64,000 nucleotides of DNA, from contig MNCI01034058.1 in the NCBI GenBank assembly GCA_015680685.1, positions 63,720-127,719 of the forward strand, given 5' to 3'. This document shows positions 35,764 to 47,654 of the stretch, piece by piece (the stretch's first letter is position 1; every line of letters starts with the position of its first letter). The notes below the pieces were generated by a model. The model did not search any database. It was not told the DNA's origin and worked only from the letters and a program-made list of their open reading frames with translations. The stretch is from Gnetum montanum (taxonomy: Eukaryota > Streptophyta > Gnetopsida > Gnetales > Gnetaceae). The position numbers were made by a program, and so were the translations under genes.

Positions 35764-36936
35764 CCACCTCCTAATGGTTTCCAGTTCTAAGGACCGGTAC
35801 TAACTCTCTGCTTCTTTTATGAGTGTCCTAGGAAACAACTTTAACTTTTGCCACTCATTCTTAATATTTTGCAAGGCATAGGCATCGTGGAATGCCTATA
35901 AGTGGTTTTACAAATCAGCATTGTATTCCCCATCAAAGCATGGGATATTTTTCATATCTAGTCTCTTAATCTGGCTATCTTTCTGGTGCCTTGTAGGTAT
36001 TCTCACAAGCTCCGCAATGTCTAACATACTTCAAGTGGCAAGTAGGGGTTCATCATGATCATCTCTCTCATGATGTCTATGATGCCTACATGGTTCCCTA
36101 CTTTTCCCTCTATGCCTTGACTCTCTAGAATGCCCTCATCCTTGCTTTCAACTCTCTTATCGAGGGTTCTCATTTTGCTTACCCTTATCCTCACGATTGT
36201 GCTCTTTGTGACTATGTCCTAATGTGGAAGGAGAGGGTGAATGATGTGATGAAGGGGAAGAAGAAAGAGAACCATCACCATGACGATGTTTCCTACCTTC
36301 TCTTCAATGATCCTGACCCCAATCGTGATGATGATCAGAATGCTCACCCTTATCTTGTGTTTTTGTTTCCTCATTGAACACTTGATGTTCATGGGCATCA
36401 GAACTAGGGTTTTGTATCGTGGAGCAAAGGTTCTAATACATCACCTCCTCACTACCATTAGGAGGGGAAACATCATTTTGTGGAGAACCTATTGAGATAG
36501 GTTCATCACCCTTAATTTCTCTTATGACAGGTGAAGCATTGTGGGGTCCTTTGCCCTTCAAGGATGTGTGATAACTCTCCTACCATGTGTCCCATTGACA
36601 TTGCACCTCTGTGGGATGGTAACCCCTTGTGTCGTAATCACGTGCAACGTATTCATCATATAGCTGCATCATGTCTATCTATCCAAGAGCATGAAGGAGC
36701 ATGTTAGGGACTACCCGATCTAGAGGTAACACTATGTTACCTTGCAAGTCTTGCCAACGTAGTTGTTCTTCTTGATGGAGGATAAAGGTAAAATTAGGTA
36801 TATACTCATCGTGATGAGTATACACTACCTGATACTGTTGAGGAACTAGCGGTTCTTGGTTACGTGTGTTAGACTGTTGATGGTCTCTTGTGTGATCCCT
36901 AGGTGGTGAAGTGCTTTTATGAGAAGAAGAAGACAT
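35764..36936 (-). pseudogene. Athila-A2 gag, N-terminal part
   Basis: Starts at ATG 36936 with MSSSSHKSTSPPRDHTRDHQ, then VYTHHDEYIPNFTFILHQEE and LQGNIVLPLDRVVPNML, nearly the same as in Athila-A3 and Athila-B. A His/Ser/Arg-rich stretch follows (about 36080-36330). Stops are common after 36679. It ends at the Tat-1 insertion; the reading continues at 18077. The start was chosen because all three Athila copies keep this ATG about 115-150 bp after the primer site. Confidence 0.8.
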
Positions 36937-37051
36937 TGTTATCTTGCTAGTGTGCTATTGACCGTTATGTTGTTTTTCGTATGATAAACCCATTTAAGCT
37001 TCCCAACGATGTGGATGATTTCCTATGTTCTACTTAGCGCACAAACAACTT

Positions 37052-37072
37052 AGTCCTTGGAAACAGTGCCAA
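37052..37072 (-). other. Primer binding site, tRNA-Asp type, Athila-A2
   Basis: On the minus strand TTGGCACTGTTTCCAAGGAC follows the LTR directly, a decayed form of TGGCGCCGTTGCCGGGGA. This fixes 37073-37626 as the 5' LTR and the element as minus-strand. Confidence 0.8.
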
Positions 37073-37626
37073 TGATGAGTGGCGAGGTACCCCTACACTC
37101 AACCATACAAATACAAGCGTTACATGCATGATCTGGTCGAACTCCTCAAACTAAGCGCCTACACACCTTATGAAACGCTTAAGGTTAATCATTCGTTGTC
37201 TTCCCAGACTTACTTGTAATTGTCATGATTGTATGGTTAAGTAAGTCTAAGGTATATGATTTTTATATCTTTTCTGTTTTATCTCCTATACTAATGGGGT
37301 GAAGGGTGAAGAGACTAATTAACTAACTTTAACTAACTAACTAACCCTTAATTAACCTAGCATCAGTATCCATTCNCGTCTTTATTTCCATACACAAACT
37401 TGTGCTCAGGTACAATATTTGCTCGAATAAAGATCCGTTCACTTTGGAGCTTCTACTGTGGGCACAAGGAAATTATTTTATCTCTGGAGAGGTAAAACTT
37501 CCAGAGTTTCACTACAGTCTAGGCCTAGATTTAGAAATAAGGGAGAGCCGCCTCTTATTTATAGATTTGGCGACATGCTGCGATATTGCGTAAGCGATAT
37601 CACAAGGGAGATATTGCATCCCATCA
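37073..37626 (-). repeat. 5' LTR of Athila-A2 (554 bp as assembled)
   Basis: From TGATGAG (37073) to CCCATCA (37626). Compared with 13203-14001 about 250 bp are missing at a single N (37376), so the shorter length is probably an assembly collapse. TATAAATA is on the minus strand at 37556-37563, with decayed GATATC palindromes at 37580-37605. Confidence 0.85.
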
Positions 37627-39829
37627 GATAGATTTATGAACCTTGATGTTAAGGAATCATATCCTTTGCTTAGGTCTCATGCATTCCCCAAATTGCTATC
37701 ACAAAAGAAGGTAATCAGCCTAGCATAGGGATGGACCTTTAAGAAGGTCTTGATGGAGGGCATTAAATTTGATTAGGCTACTACTTTGGTTACTGGGCTT
37801 TGAGAGGAGATCTTTAGACTTCATGTTGACACCTCTACAATAATCCATATGCACTTTGCATTTTTTATAGGTTATCTAAAGAGGTTTGTGGAGATTTTGG
37901 TGGTGTATAGGAATGGACAATGGATTTTTCCAAGACCCAAGTCAACTTTCTAGTTTTTGGATAAAGCACATTTATCCAATAGTGTAGGCCTAGAACCCAC
38001 CAAAGGGGATGAAAGAAACATTATCAATTACCTCTAAGAATTTTAATGTTAGGTAGTTTGAGTCTTTCGATAGTACTAATGATGATGAGCCCATGTTGTT
38101 TCCTGCTAGTGTTCAAGATGCTAGACACTGATGCATGGAGGTTGAAGGGGCATCTAGAGAGAAACTCAAGAGGCTTATGGAGGAGGGACCCTTAGCATCA
38201 TATGAACCTACCTAAAAGAAGCTTAATTTTAATCATAAGCCATCATAGCAAGTAGTTGTAGGCATGCTTTTATTAAATTTGACTATTTCATGATTTAAGT
38301 TTTTATGGCTACTTTGTGGTTTTATGTGTTAACTAGTTTTCTATGTGATATGATTGTAGATAAGTGTTAGGTTATAATAATTAAAGCTACTATGGGGGTA
38401 TAACAAAGACATGTAGAAGAGGTACTTCTAAAGAAACCTTTAGTTGAAGGACTTGTTGATGTTGGTGTAGATGATCTAGATGCCTTGTTTGGTGAGGCAA
38501 TACTAGGTACCTCTCCCATCATCATCCTAGAGGAGGAAGAGGAGGAGGAGCTAGGTATGCCTTAATATTTTTTCTATATTTCATTGGTTATCTTTGGCTA
38601 TCATCCTAACCTTTCGATGATTGTTATGCTTATAGTAGTTCCTAAGCCAATAGTGCAAGCTCCCATTCCTAACTCTAGATAAAGTGGAGTTCCTGCATGG
38701 GATGGCTAAGGACCTCATCGATCGGTTACATCAGGTTGCACCTGAGATAGGTAAGGATTTTGTTTTATGTGCTTCAATAGTAGGCTTTTTTTGCCTTATG
38801 GCTATCTTATTTTTTTTCTTATGGTTGTATTTATGCTTTGTGCAGTACCGTTTGTGGAGTGGGATCCCAGTAGGGACATGGAGGTAGACTCCTTACCTAG
38901 ACTTTCCTCTAATGTGTCTAGTTTACCCATGAAGTTGTACGACACTACCACTGATTTAGCAATGTTGTTTATAAAAGATTCATGGAAGCTAGAGAGGTCC
39001 AACGATTCCCTGTGAAAGGAAGTTGTGGCCTTGAGGGAAAAGACTCAAAGGTAGGAGGATATGATTAGGAATATCCAAGACCGTAAAGCCTTTGTGGAAG
39101 CCCAAGTAGCTAACTTGAGGGAGTTATAGACTAAGGAGATTACCTAGGCCTACTACTAGCATGTCATCTAGGACAAAGTAGTGATCCTATGGAAGATGGT
39201 GGAGCAACGTATAAAGATGGACCTTATCTCCCAAAAGGTTAAAGATTGGAAGGATCATTGCACATGGGACCTATAGTGGAGCAAGACACAAAAGGTCCAC
39301 AAGCGTCAGTATAAGGCCAATTGTGAGGCCTACCCAAAGAGGCTTAAGGAGAAGTTGATTAAACAACACAAGAGAGAGCTATTCATTTAGGTGATCTAGG
39401 CATAGAGTGCTTATAAACTTTTTGAAAGTACTCTCAAGGTGGAGCAATCCCAAACTCTTTAAATCACCAAAGTTGTAGGTAAGACCTCTATAGCTTTTGC
39501 CACTCATGAGCCTCCTTCTTGGACTTGTATAGATAGGTCTAACATTCTTTCTAGTGTTGATCTTGGAGATGTTAATAGGGTTAACATGATAGAGAACTAG
39601 ATCCTCCATCATTTGGAGGAAGGAATTCCCCATTTATCCCCAAAAGTAATGGAGCCAAAATCTCTGTAGGTTTGATATATTTTATATTTTTTCTTATTTT
39701 AAGTTATGATTTTGGCTATTGGTTACTAACTGGCTATATGTTGTTTCATTTTAGGCCTCATGAAACATTGGCAGCTCCAACTGTGAGGGTGGAAATGACC
39801 CACCACTTCCTCCACCAGATGCCACTTAG
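37627..39829 (+). pseudogene. Second copy of the antisense gene, in Tat-2 (exons 4 to 8)
   Basis: Homologous to the Tat-1 antisense gene, but more decayed. Exon 4 part (37627 to about 38251): SYPLLRSHAFPKLLSQKK, then HFAFFIGYLKRFVEILVV. Exon 5 (ends 38554) is acidic (LEEEEEEEL). Introns with GT-AG ends at 38555-38635, 38751-38845 and probably 39670-39754 match Tat-1 introns 5, 6 and 7. Exon 6 ends FLHGMAKDLIDRLHQVAPEI, exactly 20 residues before the junction as in Tat-1; exon 7 (38846 on) reaches WDP at residue 6 in both. Exon 7 keeps the charged, heptad-like region (LVEQRMQIELLAQ in Tat-1, MVEQRIKMDLISQ here). Exons 1-3 are lost at the Athila-A2 boundary. Confidence 0.78.
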
Positions 39830-40597
39830 TAGCCTTCTTCAATTTATATTGTTGGCTATTTTTTCTCATTATGTTGATTGATATGGTTAGCCAAAACTAT
39901 GTTATGGATAGTTATTCTTTGGCATCATTGCTAGACATTATGGTTATGGACATTTTAATTTTAAATTTAAATATTGGTGTTATTTTGGCTATATGCATTT
40001 ATAGTAGTAGATGTTGTAAACATGGCTATATTGACATTTTGGTTACAACATTATATTGATGCAATAATAGGCTAAAAAAAGGAGATATAATAATGAAAAC
40101 AATGTTTGCTAGTTTTAGGCCATCATTGACATAGGTTATATTTTGCAATTGTGGCTACGTTGCTAGTTTAAGGTCTTAGCAAACCATAGTGCTAGTTTAA
40201 CATCTTAACATATGAGAATGCTAGTTTAAGGTCATAGTGGACCAACTCTAAAAGAGACACTTTTTTTAATGTTTAAAACATAAGTAAAAATAAAGAAAGG
40301 TTGTAGTAAATAGGTAATAATGCAAATAAACTTAGGCTACATGCATAGGCTACAAAAACAATATAATAAATTGCAAAAGAAAAATAAGGCAAGTTGGCTA
40401 TCACTACAATTCGTCATAGAGGCATGGAAAGGTGAAGGTAAACTTTACTTGTGAAAACTCTTCCTAATCTTTGCAAGATTAGGAAGTGAGTAAGGCCTTC
40501 TCTACACAAGCTTGTATTTACCATTCCCTTCGGTTATAATGTTAAAAGGAAGTTCATTCCATAATGAATATCATTTTCTTTTGTTATCATAGTTGGT
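39830..40597 (-). other. Tat-2 spacer between antisense gene and protease
   Basis: No gene seen. It corresponds to 23771-24335 of Tat-1. At 40107-40240 four units with GCTAGTTTTAGGCC or GCTAGTTTAAGGTC form the reverse complement of the Tat-1 minisatellite core. It ends with TTGGT (40593-40597), the left TSD copy of Athila-A3. Confidence 0.6.
40107..40240. repeat. Minisatellite, reverse of core GGCCTAAAACTAGC, in Tat-2
   Basis: Units at about 40107, 40161, 40189 and 40218. Same place relative to the antisense gene as 24003-24142 in Tat-1, so the repeat is an old part of this family. Confidence 0.65.
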
Positions 40598-41601
40598 TGA
40601 TGAGACGTGATTCGCATAGGCCACAATATCGTGTACACGATATCACATACGCGATATTGCGGTCTGCCGCCAAGTCTATAAATAAGAGGTAGCTCTCCCT
40701 TATTTCCTCATCCTGGGCTAGAAGTAGGGAAACTCTGGCAGTTTGATCACTCTAGAGATAGAATATTTTCCATGTGCCCGCAGTAGGAGTCCTAAAGTGA
40801 ATGGATCTTTATTCGAGCAACATTATACCTAAACACAAGTTGTGTACGGCAATAAAGACAAACTTCCTGGATAAACCTTGCAGTGCATGGAATAGGATTT
40901 TATTTAATGTTATTTATTGCTTTCTCTTAGTAATGCAAAATGAGTACAACTTGATTACGAGCATCTAAGGATGTGTACGGATAGTCAAGGAGTCAGCTAC
41001 TCATCGCAACGCGGTATGAGTACGACTTGATTATGAGCATTGAGTGTGACTACTTAGTAACCTAGTGGCATATTCAGGATCTATGCTTGGTAATCCTAGT
41101 GGTAGTCATGCACAAAGATGTGTACGGTTAGTCAAGGAATCAGCTGCTCATCACACTTAGGCTAGATTAGCTTTCTCAACCCTTTCCTCCTAATTAACTA
41201 ACTCAGTACGACCACTTTGAGCACGTGCCTTACACGTGGTGATCCCAGCAACCATTAGTGTTTAGTAGCCACAATTGCATCAATTCAAGGTGTGTACAAT
41301 AAGTGGGAATGGATGCTGATGCTAGGTAATTTATACTTAGTTTATTAGTTAGAGTTAGTTAATTTCCTCAACCCTTCACCTCGATAGCATAGGAGATAAA
41401 ACATAAAAAGACCAAAAAAATCATATACCTCAGACTTACTTAACCATACACCCTGAAAACTACAAGTTTGGGAAGATAATGAATGATTAACCCCAAGTGT
41501 TCCATGGGGCGTGTAGGCACTTAGTCTGTAGAGTTTGACCAGATCGCGCTTTCTACGCTCATTTTGTATGGTTGAGTGTAGGGGTACCTGACCACTCATC
41601 A
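40598..41601 (+). repeat. 5' LTR of Athila-A3 (1004 bp)
   Basis: TGATGAG to CTCATCA, paired with 46657-47654. TATAAATA at 40677-40684. Upstream, 40625-40663 holds AATATCGTGTACACGATATC and a second, decayed half (ACGCGATATTGCGG). Confidence 0.93.
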
Positions 41602-41622
41602 TTGGTGCTGTTGCTGGGGACT
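41602..41622 (+). other. Primer binding site, tRNA-Asp type, Athila-A3
   Basis: TTGGTGCTGTTGCTGGGGAC directly follows the LTR and matches the Athila primer site TGGCGCCGTTGCCGGGGA with C to T changes. Confidence 0.85.
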
Positions 41623-41748
41623 AAGTGTTTGTGTGCTAAATAGAACATAAAGGATATCACTCACATCGTTGGAAGCCTAAACAAACCTTTGGGTTAATTA
41701 ATTAAACAAGAATTTATAAAACAGTAATTAGCACACCAATAAGACACT

Positions 41749-44700
41749 ATGTCTTCTTCTTCTTCTCATAAGAGCAACTCACCACCTAAGGATAATACAA
41801 AGAACATTCGGCACTCAAAAACACATAGCCGAAATCAGTCAAGTCCTAAACAATACAAGATAGTTTATACTCATCCTGATGAGTATATTCCAAAATTTAC
41901 CTTTATCCTCCATCAAGACAAATAGTTGCGATGGAGAGATTTGCAAGGTAACATTGTGTTACCCCCAGATCAATTAGTCTCTAACATGCTTTTCTGTGCT
42001 TTGGCACATATTGGCATGACAGAATTGTATGCAAAATACATTGCGAAAGACTTTGATTCAAGGGATTACTATCCCATAGAAGCACAACATATGAGGGACA
42101 CAAGGCAAGAGAGCCAACATACACTGTTGAAGGGAAAAGAGGTCTTGCATGTCCTTAGTGAAACTAGAGATGGTGAACCACTTACAACGAGTTCTCTATC
42201 AAGAGATGTTCCCCCTCCTAATGATGGTGAGGAGGCTGGGTATCAGAACCTATGATCAACGATACCTATCCCTGGTTCTGATGCCCATGAACACCAATTG
42301 TTCACAGAGGGAACAACAACTCATGCTAAGGATGGGCACTTAGATTCTCACCACGATCGAGGCTGTAGCAGCCGAAAAGAAGGCAAGAAACATCATCATG
42401 GCGATGCTTCCCCTTCTTCTTCCCCTTCTTCACATCACTCGTCCTCTCCTTCCACATCTGGGCACAGCCATCATAAACACAATGGAGAGGATAAAGGTAG
42501 ATAAAATGAGAGACCTCAACGAGAAATTCAAGAGAGAGGATAAGGGCAAGGATGTAGGGAAAGTAGGGAACAACAGAGACATCATAGGCGTCATGAAAGA
42601 GACGATCATGATGAACCCCTACTTGCAACCCGAAGTATGCTTGATATAATGGAGGTAATTAGAATTCCCACAAGGCATTTAAAAGATAGTTGGATCAGGT
42701 GTTTAGACATGAACAACATCCCACAATTTGAAGGGGGATACAATGCAGATCTGCAAAATCATTTACAAGCATTCCACGATGCCTGTGCCTTGAAAAATAT
42801 AGAAAATGAGTGGCAAAAACTTAATTTGTTCCCAATTAGAAACAGAAACCATCAGGAGGTGGAGTGCAATGCTAGAACTCTTCAACAATAAGTATCAAAC
42901 ATACTCCCGAGTGTCTAAATTGCATAAGCAGATCCAAGGCTAGAAGCAAAGTACTCATGAACCCTTGGATGCTGCCATGGCTTACTACTACACATTGTTA
43001 CATCGTTTGCCTGGCCATGGTTACACTCAGCGGGATCAACTTTGGCACATCATGGATGGGCTAAGGCATGAAACTAGAAGAACCCTTGGGACTTATGCCC
43101 AAGGGAGACTCTTACAACTTAGAGCCCATGAAGTTCATTGCTTTTTAGAGCAAGTCGCAAAAGAAGAAGGTGAGCTACGAAAAAGGGAAAGTGCAAAAGA
43201 ATACAACTATGACCCCTCTCTTCGAAAGAAGGGAGTGAAATTTTGTGATGAAGAGGATGAGTCACCAATTGAAGAGTTGGTGAACAGGAAAACCTTGCCG
43301 ATTCAAAAGTTAACAACAAAAATAGCAGCTAAGGTAGATGACGTATGGAGTTTCTTAGACTCTAAAATTGAAATTGTCTTAAAAATTGTAGAAGAATTTA
43401 AGGTAGAACAAAGTAGTGACAAAGGTAAGACAAAGTAGAGAGATTTAGTCCCTTCACATAATAATGGTAAGGGGAAAATCACTAACTCTGATGTGGTTGT
43501 GGATTCAGACACAGCCGATGATGGTGGATGTGAGATCTGCCACTATGACCATCCTAAGGGATGTTGCCTAATCATCTCACATCTACAAGAGTCTGGGTTG
43601 TATGCACTTAATCCAAGACTTAATCAATGGCAAACACCCCGTAGGTTACCTTATCCCCAAGGTAACCCAAGGCAGTTCCACCAACCATTAACGTATTATC
43701 CAAGTGGAACTCCACCACAACCCATCGGACAACATCAGCAGTGGCAATACCCACAGTCATGGGGGATGCCATCGCTGAAATGTCAGTACCCTTACCAGTA
43801 GCCTAACCCTTATGCATATTATGTGCAGCAACTGATTTCTCCAAGTGACTCTATGAGTCACAAAACTCCCCACCATCACTACCAAGTTTGAGAGTACTTT
43901 AGAAGGACTCCTTCTCCTCTGAGAGATACTCCATACCCACACCATCCTCCAAATCCATCCGCACCTCTTTCACAAGTAGTTCCCATAACACCTCTTGCTC
44001 CAATAATGCAAGGGGAACTTCCTACTCAACCACAGCAACGTCATGCTGCAAGAGCTATAAATATTCAACCTGTTGCTAGTTCTGACAACTGTAAAAAGAG
44101 AAGACCCTTCTTCAGAACCAAAATCCTAGAAAAACTCTCTCAACAACAAGTGGTTGAGCCCATGTACACTCCTCCACCATCTAACACTTCGAAGCACCCT
44201 TCAGTTCAACAATAGAGCTTAACACGTACGGTTATGTTAACGCATACCGTAACCAACTGGATCAAGGTAGGCCACCTTCCCAGGAAATTAACTGACCCTG
44301 GGAGTCACTTAATCTACCTTCAGGTCATTGGAAATGAACCACATAGGGCTCTTCTTGACTCAGGTTCTAGAGTTAACTTAATTTCACAAGAGATGTATCA
44401 CGCCTGGAACCTACCCCAACTTAAGAAGAGCAACATTCAACTAGAGCTGGCAGACTAGTCCATCACCATTCCCTTGGGATTGGTGGAGGACATCCTTGCC
44501 ACTGTGTGTGGTTGGTCTTACCCAGCTAATTTCTTGGTGATTGAAGTCAACAACAATGAAGGGGACTTCCCAATTATAATGGGAAGGGCATGGCTTAGTA
44601 CAGTAGATGCATGCCTTAGGATCCACGATCTTTCCTTGGAAATCTCTAAGATAAATATTTATGGAAAGATCGAGAAGAGGAAAGTTCCATGCATCACATA

Positions 44701-45055
44701 CAGTGATTCATCGGGTGATGACATGGAGGAAATGCCTCCATGCAGCATGTGTGCCCTTGAAACTTTAAAAAAAAGATGTCTATATGTAGCAACCACACAA
44801 CCAGTAGTAGACACCCCATGGTTGATAGCTACTCAAAAGAGTAAACAAATATGCATGGAACGAACTGAGGAGACAAACCATGCCAATAACAAAGGCATAG
44901 ACACATTGGATAATGAGTGTCGCCAACTTTCCCCCCTTAATCTAAGATCATCAATTGGGAGAAGTTGGACACTTCTTAGAAATTCAAATAGGCACTCATT
45001 ATTTCAAATCTCTCCCTTTCCACTTAGTCATGGGGGAGATGGCCATCTATGCTAA
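41749..45055 (+). pseudogene. Athila-A3 gag-protease polyprotein fused to an integrase tail
   Basis: Frame 1 runs from ATG 41749 to about 42890, then frame 2 to the stop at 45055. Order: N-terminal gag (VYTHPDEYIPKFTFILHQDK), a His/Ser/Lys-rich linker (42300-42500), gag core (MNNIPQFEGGYNADLQNHL near 42710; GHGYTQRDQLWHIMDGLR near 43010), knuckle-like CEICHYDHPKGC (43531-43566), a Pro/Gln-rich part, protease with ALLDSGSRVNLIS (near 44350), then YPANFLVIEVNNNEGDFPII and GRAWLSTVDA. The protein ends IGRSWTLLRN...SHGGDGHLC, the integrase C-terminus in Athila-B. The junction is in frame. One frameshift and about eight stops; otherwise well kept. Confidence 0.85.
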
Positions 45056-45158
45056 TCATATGGGCCCTCAGTTCTTTTTCAATTTTTTTTACACATTTTT
45101 ATTTTATAAATTTCTTTAACTTTTCTTGTTTTTGTTTTACAAATTTCTTTAACTTTTC

Positions 45159-46067
45159 NNNNNNNNNNNNNNNNNNNNNNNNNNNNNNNNNNNNNNNNNN
45201 NNNNNNNNNNNNNNNNNNNNNNNNNNNNNNNNNNNNNNNNNNNNNNNNNNNNNNNNNNNNNNNNNNNNNNNNNNNNNNNNNNNNNNNNNNNNNNNNNNNN
45301 NNNNNNNNNNNNNNNNNNNNNNNNNNNNNNNNNNNNNNNNNNNNNNNNNNNNNNNNNNNNNNNNNNNNNNNNNNNNNNNNNNNNNNNNNNNNNNNNNNNN
45401 NNNNNNNNNNNNNNNNNNNNNNNNNNNNNNNNNNNNNNNNNNNNNNNNNNNNNNNNNNNNNNNNNNNNNNNNNNNNNNNNNNNNNNNNNNNNNNNNNNNN
45501 NNNNNNNNNNNNNNNNNNNNNNNNNNNNNNNNNNNNNNNNNNNNNNNNNNNNNNNNNNNNNNNNNNNNNNNNNNNNNNNNNNNNNNNNNNNNNNNNNNNN
45601 NNNNNNNNNNNNNNNNNNNNNNNNNNNNNNNNNNNNNNNNNNNNNNNNNNNNNNNNNNNNNNNNNNNNNNNNNNNNNNNNNNNNNNNNNNNNNNNNNNNN
45701 NNNNNNNNNNNNNNNNNNNNNNNNNNNNNNNNNNNNNNNNNNNNNNNNNNNNNNNNNNNNNNNNNNNNNNNNNNNNNNNNNNNNNNNNNNNNNNNNNNNN
45801 NNNNNNNNNNNNNNNNNNNNNNNNNNNNNNNNNNNNNNNNNNNNNNNNNNNNNNNNNNNNNNNNNNNNNNNNNNNNNNNNNNNNNNNNNNNNNNNNNNNN
45901 NNNNNNNNNNNNNNNNNNNNNNNNNNNNNNNNNNNNNNNNNNNNNNNNNNNNNNNNNNNNNNNNNNNNNNNNNNNNNNNNNNNNNNNNNNNNNNNNNNNN
46001 NNNNNNNNNNNNNNNNNNNNNNNNNNNNNNNNNNNNNNNNNNNNNNNNNNNNNNNNNNNNNNNNNNN
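45159..46067. other. Assembly gap (909 N)
   Basis: Runs of N. By comparison with Athila-A2 (about 14570-15800, reverse strand) the missing part should be the 3' non-coding region, including the conserved coding-like segment. The left edge lies in a short T-rich tandem repeat. Translations across it are meaningless. Confidence 0.98.
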
Positions 46068-46656
46068 GATTAGTCATGGGGGTACGGGGCCCAATTTTTT
46101 TTATTTTCTCCTAGCCCCGAATTTTTTGATTTTCTTCCTAACCCCTACACCTTTGGTAGTCATCATTAATATATCTCCAGACCCGTATCAGCCATACCAC
46201 AACTCAGCCAATGGACTAACACCAAAGCAAGGTATCAGTTACATGATGATTCATTTACCCTTGTAATATAAGATTGTGTTGTGTGTGCAAATGGTATTCA
46301 TACAACAAAAAAATTGGATCTGGAAGGAACACATGGAATGGAGCAGCACTGGAAGCAACTATGCAAGGAGCAAGATCAATGGTGCACTTATCGACAGACA
46401 ACAGAAGGCGTAATTTTGGCGTTGGCAGTAGCAACACTTCTTTTTCTCTCTCTTTCTCTCAAGCTACCAACTAAGGCCTGATGTCATTGTAATAAGGCAT
46501 TCACCCTTGTTGTCATGAACACTAGTTTTGTCAAGTCTTGTAATGATGATCCTTTCACATGTCATCCCATTAGTTCCATTCCCCTCAATAATCCCATACC
46601 TTCCCGATATTATTGTAAGGAACTCGAGGACGAGTTTTCATTCAGTCATGGGGGTA
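46068..46656 (+). other. 3' non-coding region of Athila-A3
   Basis: Closely matches 1-225 and the reverse complement of 14002-14570 and 63455-64000. Ends with the polypurine tract before the LTR. No gene supported. Confidence 0.85.
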
Positions 46657-47654
46657 TGATGAGATGCGATATCACATTGTCCCCTGTGATATGGCATATG
46701 CAATATCGCGATCCGCCGCCAAGTCTATAAATAAGAGGCAGCTCTCCCTTGTTTTCTCATCCTAAGCTAGAAGTAGGAAAACTCTGGTAGTTTGATCAAT
46801 CCAAAGATAGAATATTTTCCATGTGCCCGCAGTAGGAGTCCTAAAGTGAACAGATCTTTCTTCAAGCAACATTGTACCTGAACACAAGTTGTGTACAGAA
46901 ATAAAGATGAACTTCCTGGATAAACCTTGCAGTGCATGGAATAGGATTTTATTTAATGTTATTTATTACTTTCTCCTAGTAATGCGGAATGAGTACGACT
47001 TGATTACGAGCATCTAAGGATGTGTACGAATAATCAAGGAATCGGCTGCTCATCGCAATGTGGTATGAGTACAACTTGATTATGAGCATTGAGTGTGACT
47101 ACTTGGTAACCCAGTGGTGTATTCAAGATCTACATTTGGTAATCCCAGTGATAGTCATGCACAAAGATATGTATGGTTAGTCAAGGAATTGGTTGCTCAT
47201 CGCACTTAGGCTAGATTAGCTTTCTAAACCCTTTCGTCCTAGTTAAGTGCCTTAGTACGACCACTTCGAGCATGTCTGTTATGCATGGTGATCCCAGCAA
47301 CGATTAGTGTTTGGTAGCCACGGTTGCATCAGTTCAGGGTGTGTACGATAAGTGGGAATGGATGCTGACACTAGGTAATTTAGACTTAGTTCATTAGTTA
47401 GAGTGAGTTAGTTTCTTCAACCCTTCACCTCGATAGCATAGGAGATAAAACATAAAAAGATCAAAAAAATCATATACCTCAGACTTACTTAACCATACAC
47501 CATGAAAACTACAAGTAATTCTGGGAAGACAACGAATGATTAACCCCAAGTGTTCCATGGGGTGTGTAGGCACTTAGACTATGGAGTTCGACCGGATCGC
47601 GTGTGCTATGCTCGTTTCGTATGGTTGAGTGTAGGTGTACCTCACCACTCATCA
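46657..47654 (+). repeat. 3' LTR of Athila-A3 (998 bp)
   Basis: TGATGAG to CTCATCA. TATAAATA at 46726-46733, with decayed palindrome halves upstream (GTGATATGGCATATGCAATA near 46686). Confidence 0.93.

Larger units (their letters stand above)
13203..37626 (-). mobile_element. Athila-A2: non-autonomous gag-protease Athila element, carrying Tat-1
   Basis: On the minus strand: 5' LTR 37073-37626, primer site 37052-37072, gag start 36936 running to 35764, interruption by Tat-1 (18083-35758), gag end and protease 18077-16105, a short integrase tail, a 3' non-coding part and 3' LTR 13203-14001. RT, RNase H and most of integrase are absent, with the same in-frame junction as in Athila-A3. The flanks CCACT (13198-13202) and GATAG (37627-37631) do not match, so there is no TSD; a flanking deletion or rearrangement is likely. 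Confidence 0.85.
40598..47654 (+). mobile_element. Athila-A3: complete non-autonomous gag-protease Athila element
   Basis: It has 5' LTR 40598-41601, primer site 41602-41622, gag-protease-integrase tail 41749-45055, a 909-N gap (45159-46067), a 3' non-coding part, polypurine tract TCATGGGGGTA (46646-46656) and 3' LTR 46657-47654. Flanks TTGGT (40593-40597) and TTGGA (47655-47659) fit a 5-bp TSD with one change. It inserted in Tat-2. RT, RNase H and the integrase core are absent from the sequenced part. The gap lies downstream of the integrase tail, so pol is not hidden in it. Confidence 0.92.

Noticed and set aside
36280-36495. Plus-strand open reading of 71 codons in the Athila-A2 gag region
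   Set aside because: It is the reverse of the His/Ser-rich gag linker, an overlap effect.
45049-46266. Apparent 330-400-codon open frames on both strands over the 909-N gap
   Set aside because: They consist almost wholly of undetermined residues.
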